Source: Micromonospora globbae (GTDB lineage Bacteria; Actinomycetota; Actinomycetes; Mycobacteriales; Micromonosporaceae). Taken from it: DNA of 64,000 nt. The notes beneath the pieces were generated by a model. The model did no database searches and was not told the DNA's origin. It saw nothing but the letters and a program-made list of their open reading frames with translations. Positions 50,834 to 58,791 of this stretch are shown one piece after another; position 1 is the first letter of the stretch; every line of letters starts with the position of its first letter. Position numbers and translations under genes: made by a program. Location of the stretch: assembly GCF_003610785.1 (NCBI RefSeq), contig NZ_RAQQ01000012.1:142967-206966 (forward strand), in the 5' to 3' direction.

Positions 50834-51850
50834 GTGCCCAGGACCATGGTCTGCCGGGGCCGCGCGCGCGGCCCGCTGATCGCTCTGCTCGCCGCCGTCG
50901 CGCTGCTGCTGGGCACGGGCGGGGTGCCCGCGTACGCGGAGCCGAACGAGGGCGGCACCAAGAAGCTGCGGGACGCGCTGGAGGCCACCGCCCGGGCGCA
51001 CATCGAGGCCAAGCAGAAGCTGAACACCTCGAAGCAACGGCAGAAGCAGCTCACCACCGCGCTGGCCACCGCGCAGATCCGCGTCGACAACCTGGCCCGG
51101 CAGGTCGGCGAGGTCGCCGACCGCTCCTACCGGGTCGGCCGGCTCACGCCCACGTCGATGCTGCTCAACAGCGCGTCCCCGGAGGTCTTCCTGGAGCGGG
51201 CCGCCAACCTCGACCTGATGGCGCAGCGTGACGGCAAGCGGCTGCGCGAGCTCACCGAGGCGCGGGAGCAGGCGCAGCAGGCCAAGCTCGCCATCGACGC
51301 CGAGGTGCGGCAGCAGCAGAAGCAGCTCGCGGTGATGGCGAAGAAGAAGAAGGAGGCCGAGGCGGCGCTGGCCGAGGTCAGCTCGGGCGGCAGCGGTGGG
51401 TTCAGCGGCGGCAGCTCGACCTCGGCGAAGCCGGCGCCCCGCAATTCGGACGGCTCGTGGCCGTCGGAGTCCTGCTCGGTCGACGACCCCACGACCTCCG
51501 GATGCATCACGCCGCGCACCCTCAACGCCTTGCAGCAGACCAAGGCGGCCGGCTACAAGCGGTACGTCTCCTGCTACCGCAGCGGCGGCGACGGCGAGCA
51601 CCCCAAGGGGCGGGCCTGCGACTTCTCCGCGGCCGCCAGCGGCTTCAAGGACGAGAACGCGACGGGTGGCGACAAGGCGTACGGCGACAGCCTGGCCGCC
51701 TGGCACGTCCGCAACGCCGACCGGCTCGGCGTGCTCTACGTGATCTGGTACCGGCAGATCTGGCACCCCGGCACCGGGTGGCGCTCCTACAGCGGCAGTG
51801 GCAGCCCGGCGGCGAGCCACACGAACCATGTTCATCTCTCGATGTACTGA
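50834..51850 (+). CDS. Secreted coiled-coil protein with LAS-type peptidase-like C-terminal domain
   Basis: 338 residues from GTG 50834 (GGAAGGA 7 bases upstream). Signal peptide (about 8-35) ends near GVPAYAEP. A long coiled coil follows (about 45-180, RDALEATARAHIEAKQKL ... EARQQQKQLAVMAKKKKEAEAA type), resembling RipA/PcsB-like regulators of wall hydrolases. A Gly/Ser linker leads to the C-terminal domain (about 215-338) with GEHPKGRACDFS and NHVHLS. This H...D...HxH arrangement is that of LAS-fold (VanY-like) zinc peptidases. Likely acts on, or helps cleave, peptidoglycan. Four Cys probably form disulfides. Confidence 0.82.
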   Translation: MPRTMVCRGRARGPLIALLAAVALLLGTGGVPAYAEPNEGGTKKLRDALEATARAHIEAKQKLNTSKQRQKQLTTALATAQIRVDNLARQVGEVADRSYRVGRLTPTSMLLNSASPEVFLERAANLDLMAQRDGKRLRELTEAREQAQQAKLAIDAEVRQQQKQLAVMAKKKKEAEAALAEVSSGGSGGFSGGSSTSAKPAPRNSDGSWPSESCSVDDPTTSGCITPRTLNALQQTKAAGYKRYVSCYRSGGDGEHPKGRACDFSAAASGFKDENATGGDKAYGDSLAAWHVRNADRLGVLYVIWYRQIWHPGTGWRSYSGSGSPAASHTNHVHLSMY

Positions 51851-51873
51851 CCCGCGGGGACAGGTGGGCTGCG

Positions 51874-51879
51874 TACCAT
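51874..51879 (+). promoter_or_regulatory. -10 hexamer for leaderless spermidine-synthase-like gene
   Basis: TACCAT ends 7 bases before the ATG at 51887; no Shine-Dalgarno. Confidence 0.45.
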
Positions 51880-51886
51880 CGCGACG

Positions 51887-53440
51887 ATGAATCTCCCACC
51901 GTCCGGCGTCGCGGACCCGCCCGCGCCCCCCGTTCCCGTCACCGGGCGGGCCCTGCCCAACGGGCTCGCCGCGTTCCTCGTCTTCTTCTCCAGCGGCGCC
52001 GTCCTGGTGCTCGAAACGGTGGCCCTGCGCCTCGTGGGCCCGTACGTCGGGGTCACCCTCCAGGTGACCAGCTCGGTGATCGGCATCGCGCTGGCCGCCA
52101 TCGCGTACGGGGCGTGGACCGGCGGCCGGCTGGCCGACCGGCGCGACCCGCGCCCGCTGCTGGCGCCCGCGCTGGTGCTCGCCGGCATCGCCACGGCCGT
52201 CACCCTGCCCGTGGTGCGGTACGCCGGTGAGGTGCTGCGCGGCGGCGCGGCGAGCGCGATCCTGCTGCTCGTGGCGCTGGCCGTCTTCGTGCCGGCGCTG
52301 CTGCTCTCCGCCGTCACCCCGCTCGTGGTGAAGCTCCAGCTCGCCGACCTGCGGCGCACCGGCCAGGTGGTGGGCCGCCTGTCCAGCATCGGCACGCTGG
52401 GCGGCATCACGGCCACCCTGCTCACGGGCTTCGTGCTGGTCGCCGCGCTGCCCAGCACGGTGATCCTGCTGGCGCTCGCGGTGGCCCTCGGCGTCGCGGG
52501 GCTCGTCCTCGGCTGGTACCTGCACCGGCGGGGTGCCGCGGACCTGCCCGGGCCGGGCCGGGCCAAGGCGGCGCTGGCCGTGCTCGGCCTGGTGGGCGCG
52601 GGCCTGACCACGGTGGCGCCGAACCCGTGCGACATCGAGACGGCGTACCACTGCGCGAAGGTGGAGGCCGACCCGGACCGGCCGACCGGGCGCACGCTGC
52701 TGCTGAACTCGGCGCAGCACTCGTACGTGGACCTCGCCGACCCGCGGCACCTGGAGTACGCGTACACGAAGTGGTTCGGCGCGGTCGCCGACGTGACGGC
52801 GCCGGCCGGGCGTCGGCTGGACGCCCTGCACCTGGGCGGGGGCGGCTTCACGGTGCCCCGCTATCTCACGGCGACCCGGCCGGGCACCGACAACCTCGTC
52901 TTCGAGATCGACCGAGGGCTCATCGAGCTGGGCGAGCGCGAACTCGGCGTACGCCAGGGGCCGGACCTCACGGCGGTGGCGGGCGACGCGCGGCTGCTGG
53001 TGGCCGCCGAGCCGACGGACAGCCGCGACCTGGTGGTGGGCGACGCGTTCGGGCACCTGGTCGTGCCCTGGCACCTGGCCACCCGGGAGATGGTCGCGGA
53101 GATCCGCCGCGTGACCCGACCCGGTGGCGTGTACGTGCAGAACGTCATCGACTACCCGCCGCTGCGGTTCATCCGGAGCGAGCTGGCCACGGTGGCCGCC
53201 GAGTTCCGGCACGTGGCGCTGATCGCGCCGCCCGAGGCGATCAGCGGCGAGACGGGCTCCAACTTCGTCCTGCTCGCCTCGGACGCGCCGCTGCCGCTGG
53301 ACGCGGTCCACGACCGGCTCGCCGAGGTGGACGCGGGCGCGACCCTGATCGCCGACGACGAGCTGAGCGACTTCGTGGGCGACGCGCTCGTGCTGACCGA
53401 CGACTACGCGCCGGTGGACCAGCTGCTCGCCACCGCCTGA
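51887..53440 (+). CDS. Fused multi-pass membrane / spermidine synthase-like protein
   Basis: 517 residues. The N-terminal half has about seven membrane helices (about 30-215, FFSSGAVLVLETVALRLVGPYVGVTLQVTSSVIGIALAAIAYGAWTGGRLADR in parts), the pattern of the fused MFS/spermidine synthase family. The C-terminal half (about 245-510) is a Rossmann methyltransferase-like domain: DALHLGGGGFTVPRYL, LVFEIDRGLIELGERELG, AGDARLLVA, LVVGDAFGHLVVPWHLATREM and a final DDYAPVDQLL. The usual GGGxG propylamine-transfer motif is GGGGF. Whether it makes polyamines is uncertain. Confidence 0.87.
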   Translation: MNLPPSGVADPPAPPVPVTGRALPNGLAAFLVFFSSGAVLVLETVALRLVGPYVGVTLQVTSSVIGIALAAIAYGAWTGGRLADRRDPRPLLAPALVLAGIATAVTLPVVRYAGEVLRGGAASAILLLVALAVFVPALLLSAVTPLVVKLQLADLRRTGQVVGRLSSIGTLGGITATLLTGFVLVAALPSTVILLALAVALGVAGLVLGWYLHRRGAADLPGPGRAKAALAVLGLVGAGLTTVAPNPCDIETAYHCAKVEADPDRPTGRTLLLNSAQHSYVDLADPRHLEYAYTKWFGAVADVTAPAGRRLDALHLGGGGFTVPRYLTATRPGTDNLVFEIDRGLIELGERELGVRQGPDLTAVAGDARLLVAAEPTDSRDLVVGDAFGHLVVPWHLATREMVAEIRRVTRPGGVYVQNVIDYPPLRFIRSELATVAAEFRHVALIAPPEAISGETGSNFVLLASDAPLPLDAVHDRLAEVDAGATLIADDELSDFVGDALVLTDDYAPVDQLLATA

Positions 53441-53510
53441 ACGGGTGACTTCCGGACCGATTTCGACGCCCGAGGTGTAGCCGGGGCGCGCTGGGGCAAC
53501 AACCCCGACC

Positions 53511-55136
53511 ATGGGCGGTGGGGACCAGATCGGCGTACGGCTGCTCGGTGAGCGGTACCGGCTGATCGAACAGCTCGGTGCGGGCGGCATGTCGGTGGTG
53601 TGGCGCGGTTACGACGAGGTGCTGGGCCGGCAGGTGGCGGTCAAGGTGCTGGCGTCCCGGCTGGCCAGCGACCGGGCCTTCCGGCACCGGATCCGGATCG
53701 AGGCGCAGGCCGCCGCGCGGCTCTGCCACCCGAACATCACGAACGTGTACGACTACGGCGAGGCCGAGCAGGCCGGGGTGACCGTGCCGTACGTGGTGAT
53801 GGAGCTGATCGACGGCAGCTCGCTCGGCAGCCGCCTGCGCCGCGAGGGCCGGTTGCCGTGGCGGGAGGCGCTCACCGTCGCCGCCGAGATCGCCTCCGCG
53901 CTGGCCACGGCGCACGCCCGCGGGCTCGTGCACCGGGACGTCACCCCGGGCAACGTGATGCTGACGCCCACCGGGGTGAAGGTCGTCGACTTCGGCATCT
54001 CGGCGCTGGTCGGGGAGAGCGAGAAGGGTGCCGACGGCACGCTGCTCGGCACGCCCGCGTACCTGGCGCCGGAGCGGCTGGACAACGGCCAGGTGTCGCC
54101 CGCGACCGACGTGTACGCCGTGGGCGTGCTGCTCCACCGGATGCTCACCGGGCGGCTGCCGTGGCAGGCGAGCACCAGCACCGAGATGCTGCGGGCGCAC
54201 ATGTACGCCGACCCGGAACCGATGCCGCCGGTGCCGGGCCTGCCCGACGGTGTGGCGGACCTCGTACGGCGGTGCCTGGCCAAGCGCCCCGGGGAGCGCC
54301 CGCCGACGGCCGACCTCGCCCGTGCCCTCGCCGACGCCGCGGGCATGTTCGCCGCCGCGCCGGTGTCGCCGGCCGGCGGCCCGATGGCTCCGGTCACCCT
54401 GGCGGAGGCCGGCACCACGATCCTGCCCCGCTCCACCGAGACCGACGTGCTGCCGTTCTCCCGTACGCGGCGGCAGCGGGCGGCGACCCGGCGCCGGCGG
54501 GTGGAGGCCGGGGTGGCCGCCGCCGGCCTGGTGGCCGTGACCGCCGCGGTCTGGGGGCTCACGAGTCACAGCCCGGCGGGCGGCGGCGTGGAGCCGCCGA
54601 CCGAGGCGCGGATGGGGTTGCCGGCGACGCCCTCCTGCCAGGTGACGTACGCGCTGCGCAGCGACACGGGCAAGGACTTCGCCGCCGAACTGACCCTCAC
54701 CAACACGGGCGAGCGGGAGCTGCGCGACTGGGCGATGAGGTTCACCTTCCCGGGGCAGCAGACGGTGACCCGGGCGACCCCGGCGGTGGCGAGCCAGCAG
54801 GGGAAGGTGGTGGTGGTGCGCCCCGCGGCCGGGCGGACGGCCCTGGCACCGGGCGCCGCCGAGAAGGTCAGCCTCACCGGCCGCTACTCCGGCGCCAACC
54901 CGTTGCCGGTCACGTTCCACGTCGGAGGCGAGCGGTGCGACGTGCAGGTGTCCGGGGTCGCCGGGCGGGCGCCCGCACCCACGAAGGCGCCGGCCACGGC
55001 CCCGGCGACCGCCGCGCGCGGGGGCGGCTCCGGCGGCTCGGGCGCCGCGAAGCCCAAGGCGGGCAAGGCTGCCAAGCCCGACAACCCGGGGAAGGGCAAG
55101 GGTAAGGGCAAGGGCGGCGGTCCGGGAAAAGGGTGA
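53511..55136 (+). CDS. Ser/Thr protein kinase with extracytoplasmic CBM2-like domain
   Basis: 541 residues. Kinase domain about 14-275: Gly loop LGAGGMSVVWRG, catalytic Lys in QVAVKVLAS, catalytic loop LVHRDVTPGNVML, DFG loop VVDFGIS, and APE-like YLAPERL. The usual HRDLKPxN Lys is Thr here. A linker and one membrane helix (about 328-346) follow. The outside region (about 365-475) resembles a family-2 cellulose-binding module: SCQVTYALRSDTGKDFAAELTLTNTGERELRDWAMRFTFPGQQ in parts, NPLPVTFHVGGERC, with Cys at both ends. The last 60 residues are Gly/Lys/Pro-rich. Domain order suggests a kinase that senses a polysaccharide. Confidence 0.88.
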   Translation: MGGGDQIGVRLLGERYRLIEQLGAGGMSVVWRGYDEVLGRQVAVKVLASRLASDRAFRHRIRIEAQAAARLCHPNITNVYDYGEAEQAGVTVPYVVMELIDGSSLGSRLRREGRLPWREALTVAAEIASALATAHARGLVHRDVTPGNVMLTPTGVKVVDFGISALVGESEKGADGTLLGTPAYLAPERLDNGQVSPATDVYAVGVLLHRMLTGRLPWQASTSTEMLRAHMYADPEPMPPVPGLPDGVADLVRRCLAKRPGERPPTADLARALADAAGMFAAAPVSPAGGPMAPVTLAEAGTTILPRSTETDVLPFSRTRRQRAATRRRRVEAGVAAAGLVAVTAAVWGLTSHSPAGGGVEPPTEARMGLPATPSCQVTYALRSDTGKDFAAELTLTNTGERELRDWAMRFTFPGQQTVTRATPAVASQQGKVVVVRPAAGRTALAPGAAEKVSLTGRYSGANPLPVTFHVGGERCDVQVSGVAGRAPAPTKAPATAPATAARGGGSGGSGAAKPKAGKAAKPDNPGKGKGKGKGGGPGKG

Positions 55137-55221
55137 AGCGGGGTGAGGGCCACGGGGGAGGTGGCGGCCACGGCCGGCGGTGAGCGGTGGCCGACCAGGG
55201 CGGGGGCCGCGAGCGCGTCGC

Positions 55222-55890
55222 TCAGGTCAGCGCCGCGAAGCGCTGCACCTGTTCGAGGCTGCCCTCGACCACGAGGATGCTGTCCGGGCTGAGCACCGTG
55301 GTGTCCGAGGCGTACTCGAACGGCTCGCCCGGCAGCTTGGCGCCGAGCACCCGCACCCCGTAGCGGTCGACCGGCCGCACCTGGGCCAGCGGCTTGCCCA
55401 CGAGGGCCCGCGGCACCCGGACCTTGGCGAGGGCGAAGTCGTCACCGAACTCGATGAAGTTGAGCATCCGCGTGACGATCAGGTGCGCCACGTGTTCGCC
55501 GGTCTCCGCCTCGGGGAAGATCACGTGGTGGGCCCCGACCGACGCGAGGATCTTGGCGTGCTTCGCCGAGGTGGCCCGCGCCCAGACCTGGGGCACGCCG
55601 AGTTCGACGAGGGCCAGCACGGTGAGCACGCTGGCCTCGACGGACGCGCCGATGGCGACAACGGCCCGCCGGAACTCGGCCACGCCGAGCTGGCGCAGCG
55701 TGTCCTCGTCGGTCGCGTCGGCCTGTGCCACCCGGTCGAGCTGGTCCGACCACCGCTGGACGAGGTCGGCGTTGCGGTCGATGGCCAGCACCTCGTGGTC
55801 GAGCCGGATCAGCGCTCCGGCCAGGTGGCCGCCGAACCGGCCCAGCCCGACGACCACGATGCCGCCCGGCTCGTTGTCTCTATCCGACAA
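55222..55890 (-). CDS. ktrA: Potassium-uptake regulatory subunit KtrA (TrkA type), TTG start
   Basis: 222 residues. RCK_N Rossmann domain (about 10-135) begins GGIVVVGLGRFGGHLAGALIRLDHEVLAIDRN (nucleotide loop GLGRFG), and the RCK_C domain (about 140-220) ends SPDSILVVEGSLEQVQRF. Forms a cytosolic octameric ring on KtrB, gated by ATP/ADP and possibly c-di-AMP at RCK_C. The start is TTG 55890 with AGGAG 7 bases upstream; no ATG or GTG fits as well. It overlaps the end of the KtrB gene by 11 bases. Confidence 0.93.
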   Translation of the reverse strand: MSDRDNEPGGIVVVGLGRFGGHLAGALIRLDHEVLAIDRNADLVQRWSDQLDRVAQADATDEDTLRQLGVAEFRRAVVAIGASVEASVLTVLALVELGVPQVWARATSAKHAKILASVGAHHVIFPEAETGEHVAHLIVTRMLNFIEFGDDFALAKVRVPRALVGKPLAQVRPVDRYGVRVLGAKLPGEPFEYASDTTVLSPDSILVVEGSLEQVQRFAALT

Positions 55891-57214
55891 TGGGTTGCTC
55901 CTGTGGGTATCGGTAGCGCGGTCGCCGGGTGTTCAGGGCGATCGCCGACCCGAGGGTGAGCGGCCCGACCCGGCCGATGTACATGAGGAGGATGAGCGCG
56001 AGCTGGCCGCTCTCCGGCAGCGTGGGCGCGACGCCGACGGAGAGGCCCGTGGTGCTGAACGCCGAGGTGACCTCGAACAGCGCCTGGAAGTAGCGGGTGC
56101 CCTCGGTCATGAGGATCAGCGCCACCGTGCCGACGACGACCAGCGCGACGCTCAGGAGCGCCAGGGTGATGGCCTGCCGCTGGCTCGCGTTGGCCACCCG
56201 GCGTCGGCCGATCGTCACGTCCGGCTGGCCCCGCAGCTCGGCCCAGATGACGAACGCCAGCAGGAAGAACGTGGCGACCTTGATGCCACCGGCGGTGCTC
56301 GCGCTCCCCCCACCGATGAACATCAGCGCGATCATCACGGGGTAGGTCTCCTCGTCGAGGGCCTCGATGTCGATCACGTTGAACCCGCCGGTGCGGATGA
56401 ACGCGTCCTGCGTGAACGCGGCGAGCACCTTGCCCGGCCAGCCGAAGGAGCCGAGGGTGCGGGGGTTGGACCACTCGGCCGTCAGCAGGACGAGGAATCC
56501 GGCGAGCAGCAGCGCCAGGCTGCCCCAGACGGTGAGCTTGGTGGCGACCGCCCAGTGGCCGGGTTGGCGCCACTCCCGGACGGCCTCGAACAGGGCGGGG
56601 AACCCGATGCCGCCGATGATCGCGCCGAAGGCCAGCGGCAGGGTCACCCAGCCGTCGCGGGCGAAGCCGGCCAGGTTGTCGGAGTAGAGGGCGAAGCCGC
56701 CGTTGTTGAAGCCCTGCACCGCGTGGAAGACGCCGTGCCAGAGCGCCCGGCCGGGCGGATAGTCGTACGAGACCGCCAGCCGGACGGCGAGGATCGCGGT
56801 GATCACCGCCTCGCACACCAGCGCGGTGGCGGCGATCCGCAGCAGCAGCCGGCGTACGTCCCCGATGCCGAACTCCTGGGTCTCCGCCTGCACGAGCAGC
56901 CGGTTGCGCAGCCCGAGCTGCCGGGCCACCAGCAGGATGACCAGGGTGGCCCCGGTGACGATGCCGATCCCGCCGATCTGGGTCAGCACGGTGATCATGA
57001 CGAGTCCGAACGTGTTCCAGTAGTTCGGCGTGTCGACCACCGCCATGCCGGTCACCGACACGGCGGAGGTCGCCGTGAACAGCGCCGTGACGAACGGGGT
57101 GATCCGGTGTTCGCTGGTCGCCCAGGGCAGCATCAGCAGGCCGGTCCCCAGCAGGATCGCCGCCAGGAAGCCCAGTGGCACCAGGCGTACGGGGTGACGG
57201 AGAAACCGGCGCAC
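55880..57214 (-). CDS. ktrB: Potassium-uptake channel subunit KtrB (TrkH family)
   Basis: 444 residues with the four M1-P-M2 units of the Trk/Ktr/HKT family. Selectivity-filter glycines are visible in TATSAVSVTGMAVV, VQGFNNGGFALYS, QDAFIRTGGFNVID and TSAFSTTGLSVG. The third-unit cytoplasmic loop GGGSASTAGGIKVATF is the gating-loop region of KtrB. GTG 57214 has GGAAAAGGAAG 8 bases upstream. Together with KtrA forms a Na+- or K+-driven K+ importer. I looked for a c-di-AMP riboswitch upstream and did not find one. Confidence 0.94.
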   Translation of the reverse strand: MRRFLRHPVRLVPLGFLAAILLGTGLLMLPWATSEHRITPFVTALFTATSAVSVTGMAVVDTPNYWNTFGLVMITVLTQIGGIGIVTGATLVILLVARQLGLRNRLLVQAETQEFGIGDVRRLLLRIAATALVCEAVITAILAVRLAVSYDYPPGRALWHGVFHAVQGFNNGGFALYSDNLAGFARDGWVTLPLAFGAIIGGIGFPALFEAVREWRQPGHWAVATKLTVWGSLALLLAGFLVLLTAEWSNPRTLGSFGWPGKVLAAFTQDAFIRTGGFNVIDIEALDEETYPVMIALMFIGGGSASTAGGIKVATFFLLAFVIWAELRGQPDVTIGRRRVANASQRQAITLALLSVALVVVGTVALILMTEGTRYFQALFEVTSAFSTTGLSVGVAPTLPESGQLALILLMYIGRVGPLTLGSAIALNTRRPRYRYPQEQPIVG

Positions 57215-57558
57215 CAGACAATCTTCCTTTTCCGGTGCTGCCCGGGCGGCTGAACGGCCAATCCGGACGGGTGCGGCTGGCGGGCCGGAGGCGGGTGGGT
57301 GTGGTGTGCGGGTGCTGTGGAGCTGATGTCGTCAACGAGTCACCCGGGCGGACGCTGTCGAGCTGCCCCAGATCTGAGTACCGCGGGCCCTGCGTTCAGC
57401 CGCCCCGCCGGAGTCACGAAGGCGGCGCAACGTCTGCGCAGTGCGACAGCAACGTCGGCGCCCACGTCAGTGGGCCGCGCACGGTCAGGGAGTCGCGCAG
57501 TGCCGGGCGCCGGGGTGCCCGTGCAGTGTCGGGGGCCGTGCATCGTCAGGTAGTCGCC
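57215..57558. other. Gene-free region upstream of ktrBA
   Basis: About 340 bases without a supported gene. Bases 57420-57555 hold imperfect direct repeats (GCGCAGTGCCGGG, GTGCAGTGTCGGG; CACGGTCAGGGAGTCGC, GCATCGTCAGGTAGTCGC). Their role is unknown; they may be repeats or protein-binding sites in the ktrB leader. Confidence 0.4.
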
Positions 57559-57617
57559 CAACTTCAAGGAAGTAGTGGCCTCGCGGGTGGTGGGAAGCCA
57601 CTACTTCCTTGATGTTG
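57559..57617. repeat. 21-bp inverted repeat between gntR and ktrB
   Basis: Arms 57559-57579 and 57597-57617 pair at 20 of 21 positions, including 15 perfect (CAAGGAAGTAGTGGC). The loop is 17 bases. It is downstream of the GntR gene and could end its transcript, or be an intergenic mobile repeat. The stretch to 57696 holds nothing else recognised. Confidence 0.75.
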
Positions 57618-57696
57618 TGTCGATCTTGCCTTCGGTGCCCCGGAGCGGCCGCCCGGGCCCAGCGAGCCGAGGGGCAGGTCGACAGCGTGCGGGCTA

Positions 57697-57927
57697 CTAC
57701 CGCCCAGCGCGGTCGGCGACGTAGGTGCCGCGCCCGGGCTGACCGGTGATGAGCTCGCGGTCGTGCAGGAGTGACAGCGCCCGCGAGGCGGTGTTCATGT
57801 GGACGCCGTAGGACTCCGCTAGCTCCCGCGTCGACGGCAGCTTGTCGCCCGGCTTGAGCTCGCCGCTCTTGATCTTCGCCGTGATGTCGTTGGCGATCCG
57901 GCGGTACGGGGCTTCTGCTGTGGGCAT
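57697..57927 (-). CDS. Single-domain GntR-type HTH regulator
   Basis: 76 residues, only the winged helix of GntR proteins: YRRIANDITAKIKSGELKPGDKLPSTRELAESYGVHMNTASRALSLLHDRELITGQPGRGTYVA in parts. There is no ligand-binding domain, as in many actinomycete one-domain GntR proteins that act with partners. GGAG 7 bases before the ATG. It diverges from small ORFs and the Liv operon. A 9-mer ACACAAGTA occurs on one strand at 58022-58030 and on the other at 58695-58703; these may be its sites. Confidence 0.88.
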   Translation of the reverse strand: MPTAEAPYRRIANDITAKIKSGELKPGDKLPSTRELAESYGVHMNTASRALSLLHDRELITGQPGRGTYVADRAGR

Positions 57928-58102
57928 GGGGAGACTCCGGTCGGTTCGGCGTCCTCGATCATGCCGGCCGGCATCGGCATCTGCAACAAGCCGTCGTGTC
58001 GCAGTCGCGAAGGGTCGACCTACACAAGTATTTGGTGTGGCTTCGCCATGTCCGGCTCCGGTTGGTTCGGCAAACCCCCGGTCCGGACCTTTGGAGGGCT
58101 CC

Positions 58103-58258
58103 GTGGCCGTACCGCCGTTCGAGGTTGCGGTCGCGGGGCCGGCGGTCCGGTCCGCGTCCCCTCTGTCCGCGGACCGGGCCGCCCCCGGGCGCCCGCGTCG
58201 AGGCCGCGGAAGGCGCCTCGGGCCGGGACGTGGTGCGGGAGGGCGGGCACATGGGTGA
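58103..58258 (+). CDS. Possible small protein, 51 residues
   Basis: GTG at 58103 preceded by GGAGGG with 5 bases of spacing. The product begins VAVPPFEVAVAGPAVRSAS and ends in an Arg/Gly-rich tail. No family recognised. It overlaps a 20-residue ORF at 58251, which in turn overlaps the 82-residue gene, a chain of coupled starts. An alternative reading (105 codons, 57996-58313) in another frame is also possible, so this call is weak. Confidence 0.35.
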   Translation: MAVPPFEVAVAGPAVRSASPLSADRAAPGRPRRGRGRRLGPGRGAGGRAHG

Positions 58259-58313
58259 CGGGCACGGGCGGTCGACGCGAGTGTGGCGGGCCGAGCGGAG
58301 GGTCGGGCGGTGA
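58251..58313 (+). CDS. Possible 20-residue leader ORF
   Basis: ATG 58251 with GGGAGGG 8 bases upstream encodes MGDGHGRSTRVWRAERRVGR. Its stop overlaps the GTG of the next gene by 3 bases, a layout typical of translational coupling. It may only serve to deliver ribosomes. Confidence 0.35.
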   Translation: MGDGHGRSTRVWRAERRVGR

Positions 58314-58558
58314 GCCGCCAGCGTTTCGTGGTGCACGTGCCGGTGCTCGCCCGCGACCTCGGCGCCGCGAAACGGTTCGCCCGGGCGATCACCCGGGCGC
58401 TCGGCCACCTGCCCGATGTGGACGCCGGAGAGACGACGGTCTCCGAGGAGGACGCCCAGTTCGTACGCCATCGGGTCTTCTGCGACGCCCGGCTGGACGG
58501 CGGCCGGCGCTGCCGGCGGTTGGCCGACCACGACGGCCCCTGCACGCCGGGGTGCTGA
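58310..58558 (+). CDS. Small protein with Cys-rich C-terminus, function unknown
   Basis: 82 residues from GTG 58310 with CGGAGGG 7 bases upstream. Begins SRQRFVVHVPVLARDLGAAKRFARAITRALGHLPDVDAGETTVSEED (in parts), a regular alpha-beta segment. It ends HRVFCDARLDGGRRCRRLADHDGPCTPGC, with four Cys and a His that could hold zinc. No family recognised. It lies between the GntR gene and the Liv operon, flanked by the ACACAAGTA motifs. Confidence 0.7.
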   Translation: MSRQRFVVHVPVLARDLGAAKRFARAITRALGHLPDVDAGETTVSEEDAQFVRHRVFCDARLDGGRRCRRLADHDGPCTPGC

Positions 58559-58725
58559 CGCCGAGCGTGCCATGGCGGTCGATGGCCGGAGCCGACACAT
58601 GGGCGAGGCCCGAGCCGGTGGCCGCACCCATCGCGGCGCGACGCCCCGGCGGCTATGGGCAGGTCGCTGTACGGGCAGGCCACCCCACCTCGGTTACTTG
58701 TGTGTTTCGGCCACATAGCCCGTGG

Positions 58726-58735
58726 GTGACGTCAC
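58726..58735. promoter_or_regulatory. Palindrome GTGACGTCAC in the Liv operon leader
   Basis: Perfect 10-bp palindrome 57 bases before the binding-protein start, followed closely by TTCTAGCGT, a possible -10 region. Regulator unknown. Confidence 0.35.
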
Positions 58736-58791
58736 TTCTAGCGTGAGCCGACAATGAGTTCCCTCCCTCCGAGTCCTCACGTGGAGTCGCA

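Noticed and set aside
57215..57696. c-di-AMP (ydaO-type) riboswitch before ktrBA
   Set aside because: Expected in some actinobacteria, but I could not find its conserved paired and GGGxGAA segments on the minus strand here.
57996..58313. 105-codon ORF overlapping the small ORFs
   Set aside because: No ribosome-binding site at its GTG and Arg/Pro-rich noise; the 51-codon ORF in another frame has a better start, so this is left out as a gene.
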